From Verrucomicrobiaceae bacterium (GTDB lineage: Bacteria; Verrucomicrobiota; Verrucomicrobiae; Verrucomicrobiales; Akkermansiaceae), in contig CANBTO010000301.1 of the NCBI GenBank assembly GCA_947372405.1, forward strand, positions 1 to 6,422: a DNA stretch of 6,422 bases. Reading direction: 5' to 3'. The notes below the pieces were generated by a model, which made no database searches, was not told the DNA's origin, and saw nothing but the letters and a program-made list of their open reading frames with translations. Shown here in pieces: positions 4,875 to 6,422 of this stretch. The position numbers were made by a program, and so were the translations under genes. Each line of letters opens with the position of its first letter. The first letter of the stretch is position 1.

Positions 4875-6422
4875 CTATTTCAGGCGGATGAAGCGCTTGG
4901 TGTCGGGCGTCAGCGGCGTGTTGTCGCGCACTCTGAGCCATTCCGAATCGTCCTGCATGACGGTCGTGTGGTTGCTGCCGCTATACCAGTCGAGCAGATT
5001 GGGGGAAACCTCCACGCGGTAGCCGAAATTCATACCTCCGGCGGGTTTCCTGACTGTTAGCGTGAGATACTTGTGGCCGTCCACCCATTCCACGCTGGTG
5101 GTGGTTTTCAATCGGCTCAGGGTCGAGGACGAGTCATCGCCGACGGATGAATCAAGACCGAGCAATGATGCGAGGTTGGCACCCCCTGCGGAGGCAACCG
5201 GTGCCGCCACGAGGCCCGTGCCGCTCAGCCAAATGTCGAAGGGGTTCTCGTTGCTGTCATTACTGGCGATGTGGATCGCCGCCGTGCGATTGCCCGTGGC
5301 CGTTGGCTTGAAGGTCACGGTGAAGGTCGTGCCGGCCCCGGGATTCAGCTGGGATAGCAGCGGCTGGGTGACGGTGAAATTCCCTGAGTTCACCCCGGTT
5401 TTGCTGATATTCAGGTTTTTCAGCAACGCCTTGCCGGGATTTTTGATGGTGAAGGTCTTGGTGACCGCGGTGTTCACTTTCAATGATCCGAGGCCCACGG
5501 TGGAGGATCCGTCAGTTAGATTGGTGCCGGCAGGGCCCTTGACCGCGATCTCTGGCGCGATGCCAATGCCAGTCAGCGGAATGTCGAAGGGATTTTCATT
5601 GCTGTCGTTGCTCGCGACGTGGATCGCCGCCGTGCGTCTGCCGGTAGCCGAAGGCTTGAACGTCACCGTGAAGGTCGTGCTGGCTCCAGGCACCACGGTG
5701 GTCAGCAGCGGCTGGCCAATGGTGAAATTTCCGTTGTTCGTCCCGGTTTTGGTGACCGCCAGATTCATGAGGTTCGCAGTGCCGGTATTTTTGACGGTGA
5801 AGGTCTTGGTGAGAGTGGTATTCACCAGCACCGAACCGAAGCCCGTGGCGGTGGTGGATCCGTCGGTTAGATTCGCCCCGGCAGGGCCCTGGATCGCGAT
5901 TTCGGGCGCGATGCCGATGCCGGTCAGCGGGATGTCGAAGGGATTTTCATCGCTGTCATTGCTCGCCACGTGGATGGACGCCGTGCGCTTGCCGGTAGCC
6001 GAAGGCTTGAACGTCACCATGAAGGTCGTACTGGAACCAGGTGTCACGGTGGTCAACAGAGGCTGGGCAACGGTGAAATTCCCGTTATTCGTCCCGGTTT
6101 TGGTGACCGCCAGATTCTTGAGGTTCGCCGTGCCGGTATTTTTGACAGTGAAGGTCTTGGTGAGCGTAGCATTCACCAACACCGAACCGAAGCCCGTGGC
6201 GGTAACGGATCCATTGGTTAGATTCGCCCCGGCAGGGCCCTGTATCGCGATCTCGGGAGCCAAACCGGTGCCAGTGAGCGTGATGTCGAACGGGTTCTCG
6301 TCGGCGTCGTTGCTGGCGACGTGAAGCGTGGCGGTCCGGCTGCCGATGGCACCGGGGGCGAATTGCACGGTGAAGGTAGTGCTACCTCCTCCGGCCAACG
6401 GGGCCACGGGACCGGCGGTCAC
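4875..6422 (-). CDS. Choice-of-anchor D repeat protein, 3' part (5' end outside window)
   Basis: Only the last 515 codons are visible. The reading frame is open to the right edge, and the GTG at the edge is an internal valine of a repeat, not a start. The visible part holds the end of one anchor-D repeat (residues 1-55), then full repeats at 56-172, 173-289 and 290-405, and a C-terminal module at 422-515 ending RFIRLK before TAG. Each repeat follows the ASH/anchor-D pattern: PEIA-x-GPAG near the start, TKTFT-[VI]-KN in the middle, PG-x-x-TTF-x-VTF-x-P, then SND-x-x-ENPFDI-x-L-x-G. The first two full repeats are about 90% identical by hand count (105/117). The last is 116 residues and the most divergent (about 69% to its neighbour). 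The C-terminal module is about 86% identical (81/94) to that of the downstream gene, so the two are tandem paralogues at least here. The product is inferred to be exported and structural or adhesive; its N-terminal domains, which would show its role, are not in the window. Confidence 0.93.
   Translation of the reverse strand: MTAGPVAPLAGGGSTTFTVQFAPGAIGSRTATLHVASNDADENPFDITLTGTGLAPEIAIQGPAGANLTNGSVTATGFGSVLVNATLTKTFTVKNTGTANLKNLAVTKTGTNNGNFTVAQPLLTTVTPGSSTTFMVTFKPSATGKRTASIHVASNDSDENPFDIPLTGIGIAPEIAIQGPAGANLTDGSTTATGFGSVLVNTTLTKTFTVKNTGTANLMNLAVTKTGTNNGNFTIGQPLLTTVVPGASTTFTVTFKPSATGRRTAAIHVASNDSNENPFDIPLTGIGIAPEIAVKGPAGTNLTDGSSTVGLGSLKVNTAVTKTFTIKNPGKALLKNLNISKTGVNSGNFTVTQPLLSQLNPGAGTTFTVTFKPTATGNRTAAIHIASNDSNENPFDIWLSGTGLVAAPVASAGGANLASLLGLDSSVGDDSSSTLSRLKTTTSVEWVDGHKYLTLTVRKPAGGMNFGYRVEVSPNLLDWYSGSNHTTVMQDDSEWLRVRDNTPLTPDTKRFIRLK
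4878..5159 (-). other. C-terminal module shared by both proteins, copy in gene B
   Basis: This encodes residues 422-515 of the visible part and differs from the gene A copy at 13 of 94 residues. The WYSG, TTVMQDD, RVRDNTPL and RFIRLK segments are unchanged. The linker before it (AAPVASAGGANLASLLGL) also matches the other copy in layout, so the linker and module behave as one cassette. Confidence 0.75.
5208..5555 (-). repeat. Anchor-D repeat B3 (one codon shorter, divergent)
   Basis: This 348-bp unit encodes residues 290-405. One residue is missing in the segment GSSTVGLGSLKV, where the other units have GSTTATGFGSVLV. It carries unusual NPGKALLKNLNI and FDIWLSGTGLV segments. About 69% of residues match B2. 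As the repeat next to the C-terminal module, it appears not to have been homogenised with the others. Confidence 0.88.
5556..5906 (-). repeat. Anchor-D repeat B2
   Basis: This 351-bp unit encodes residues 173-289 and abuts B1 and B3 without linkers. Of all repeats in this gene it is the one I find closest to repeat A1 of the downstream gene (95/117 identical by hand). The comparison bears on exchange between the two loci. Confidence 0.9.
5907..6257 (-). repeat. Anchor-D repeat B1
   Basis: This 351-bp unit encodes residues 56-172 of the visible part of the right-hand gene (PEIAIQGPAG to TGIGIA). It is about 90% identical in protein to the following unit, with conservation of DNA words such as gatgtcgaagggattttcat. 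This points to a recent duplication or gene conversion. Confidence 0.9.
6258..6422 (-). repeat. Anchor-D repeat B0 (C-terminal part, cut by window edge)
   Basis: The final 55 residues of a repeat run into the window edge. The segment APLAGGGSTTFTVQFAPGA aligns with PLLTTVTPGSSTTFMVTFKP of the next repeat. It ends SNDADENPFDITLTGTGLA immediately before PEIA of the next unit. It is more divergent than B1 and B2, with an FAPGAIGSRTATLHV segment. Confidence 0.85.

Noticed and set aside
5062..6324. A 420-codon + strand open frame antisense to gene B, itself repetitive
   Set aside because: It is the mirror of the anchor-D repeats and inherits their 351-bp period. GC-rich codon use on the minus strand suppresses stops in the opposite frame. 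The minus frame has clear domain motifs and a homologous copy; the + frame has none.

Overview
The window looks like chromosomal DNA from a GC-rich bacterium, most likely a Verrucomicrobiota member of the Verrucomicrobiaceae/Luteolibacter/Haloferula kind. The evidence is the protein style: very large secreted beta-rich proteins with tandem 'choice-of-anchor D' (ASH-like, Ig-fold) repeats. They end in a short C-terminal module with a 'VEVSPNLLDWYSG ... RVRDNTPL ... RFIRL' pattern that I associate with that phylum. The taxonomic call is an inference from memory of families, not from a search.

Both real genes lie on the minus strand. At the right, the 3' part of gene B (4875-6422) enters the window already inside a repeat. 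It carries one partial and three full repeats of about 117 residues, then the C-terminal module and a TAG stop. A non-coding spacer of 611 bp follows (4264-4874). It holds a hairpin just past gene B's stop, an AT-rich promoter/operator-like patch, a perfect 16-bp palindrome and a duplicated 13-mer. Gene A (172-4263) is complete, 1363 residues: a signal peptide, a sortilin/VPS10-like Asp-box beta-propeller, a CARDB domain, a 'NDNF' PPC-like sandwich, two anchor-D repeats and the same C-terminal module. The last 171 bp (1-171) hold a second copy of the downstream hairpin and no gene I can support.

A and B are tandem paralogues, at least in their 3' halves. The shared block runs from the repeats through the C-terminal module and past the stop codon. 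The downstream hairpin sits at exactly the same distance from both stops. Both products are predicted to be exported and to act as surface or extracellular adhesion/binding scaffolds. Nothing in them looks catalytic, and they encode no recognisable defence, mobile or RNA-based system. The most interesting points are the shared C-terminal module as a possible unnamed sorting or anchoring signal, the mosaic relation of the repeats between genes, and the conserved post-stop hairpin.
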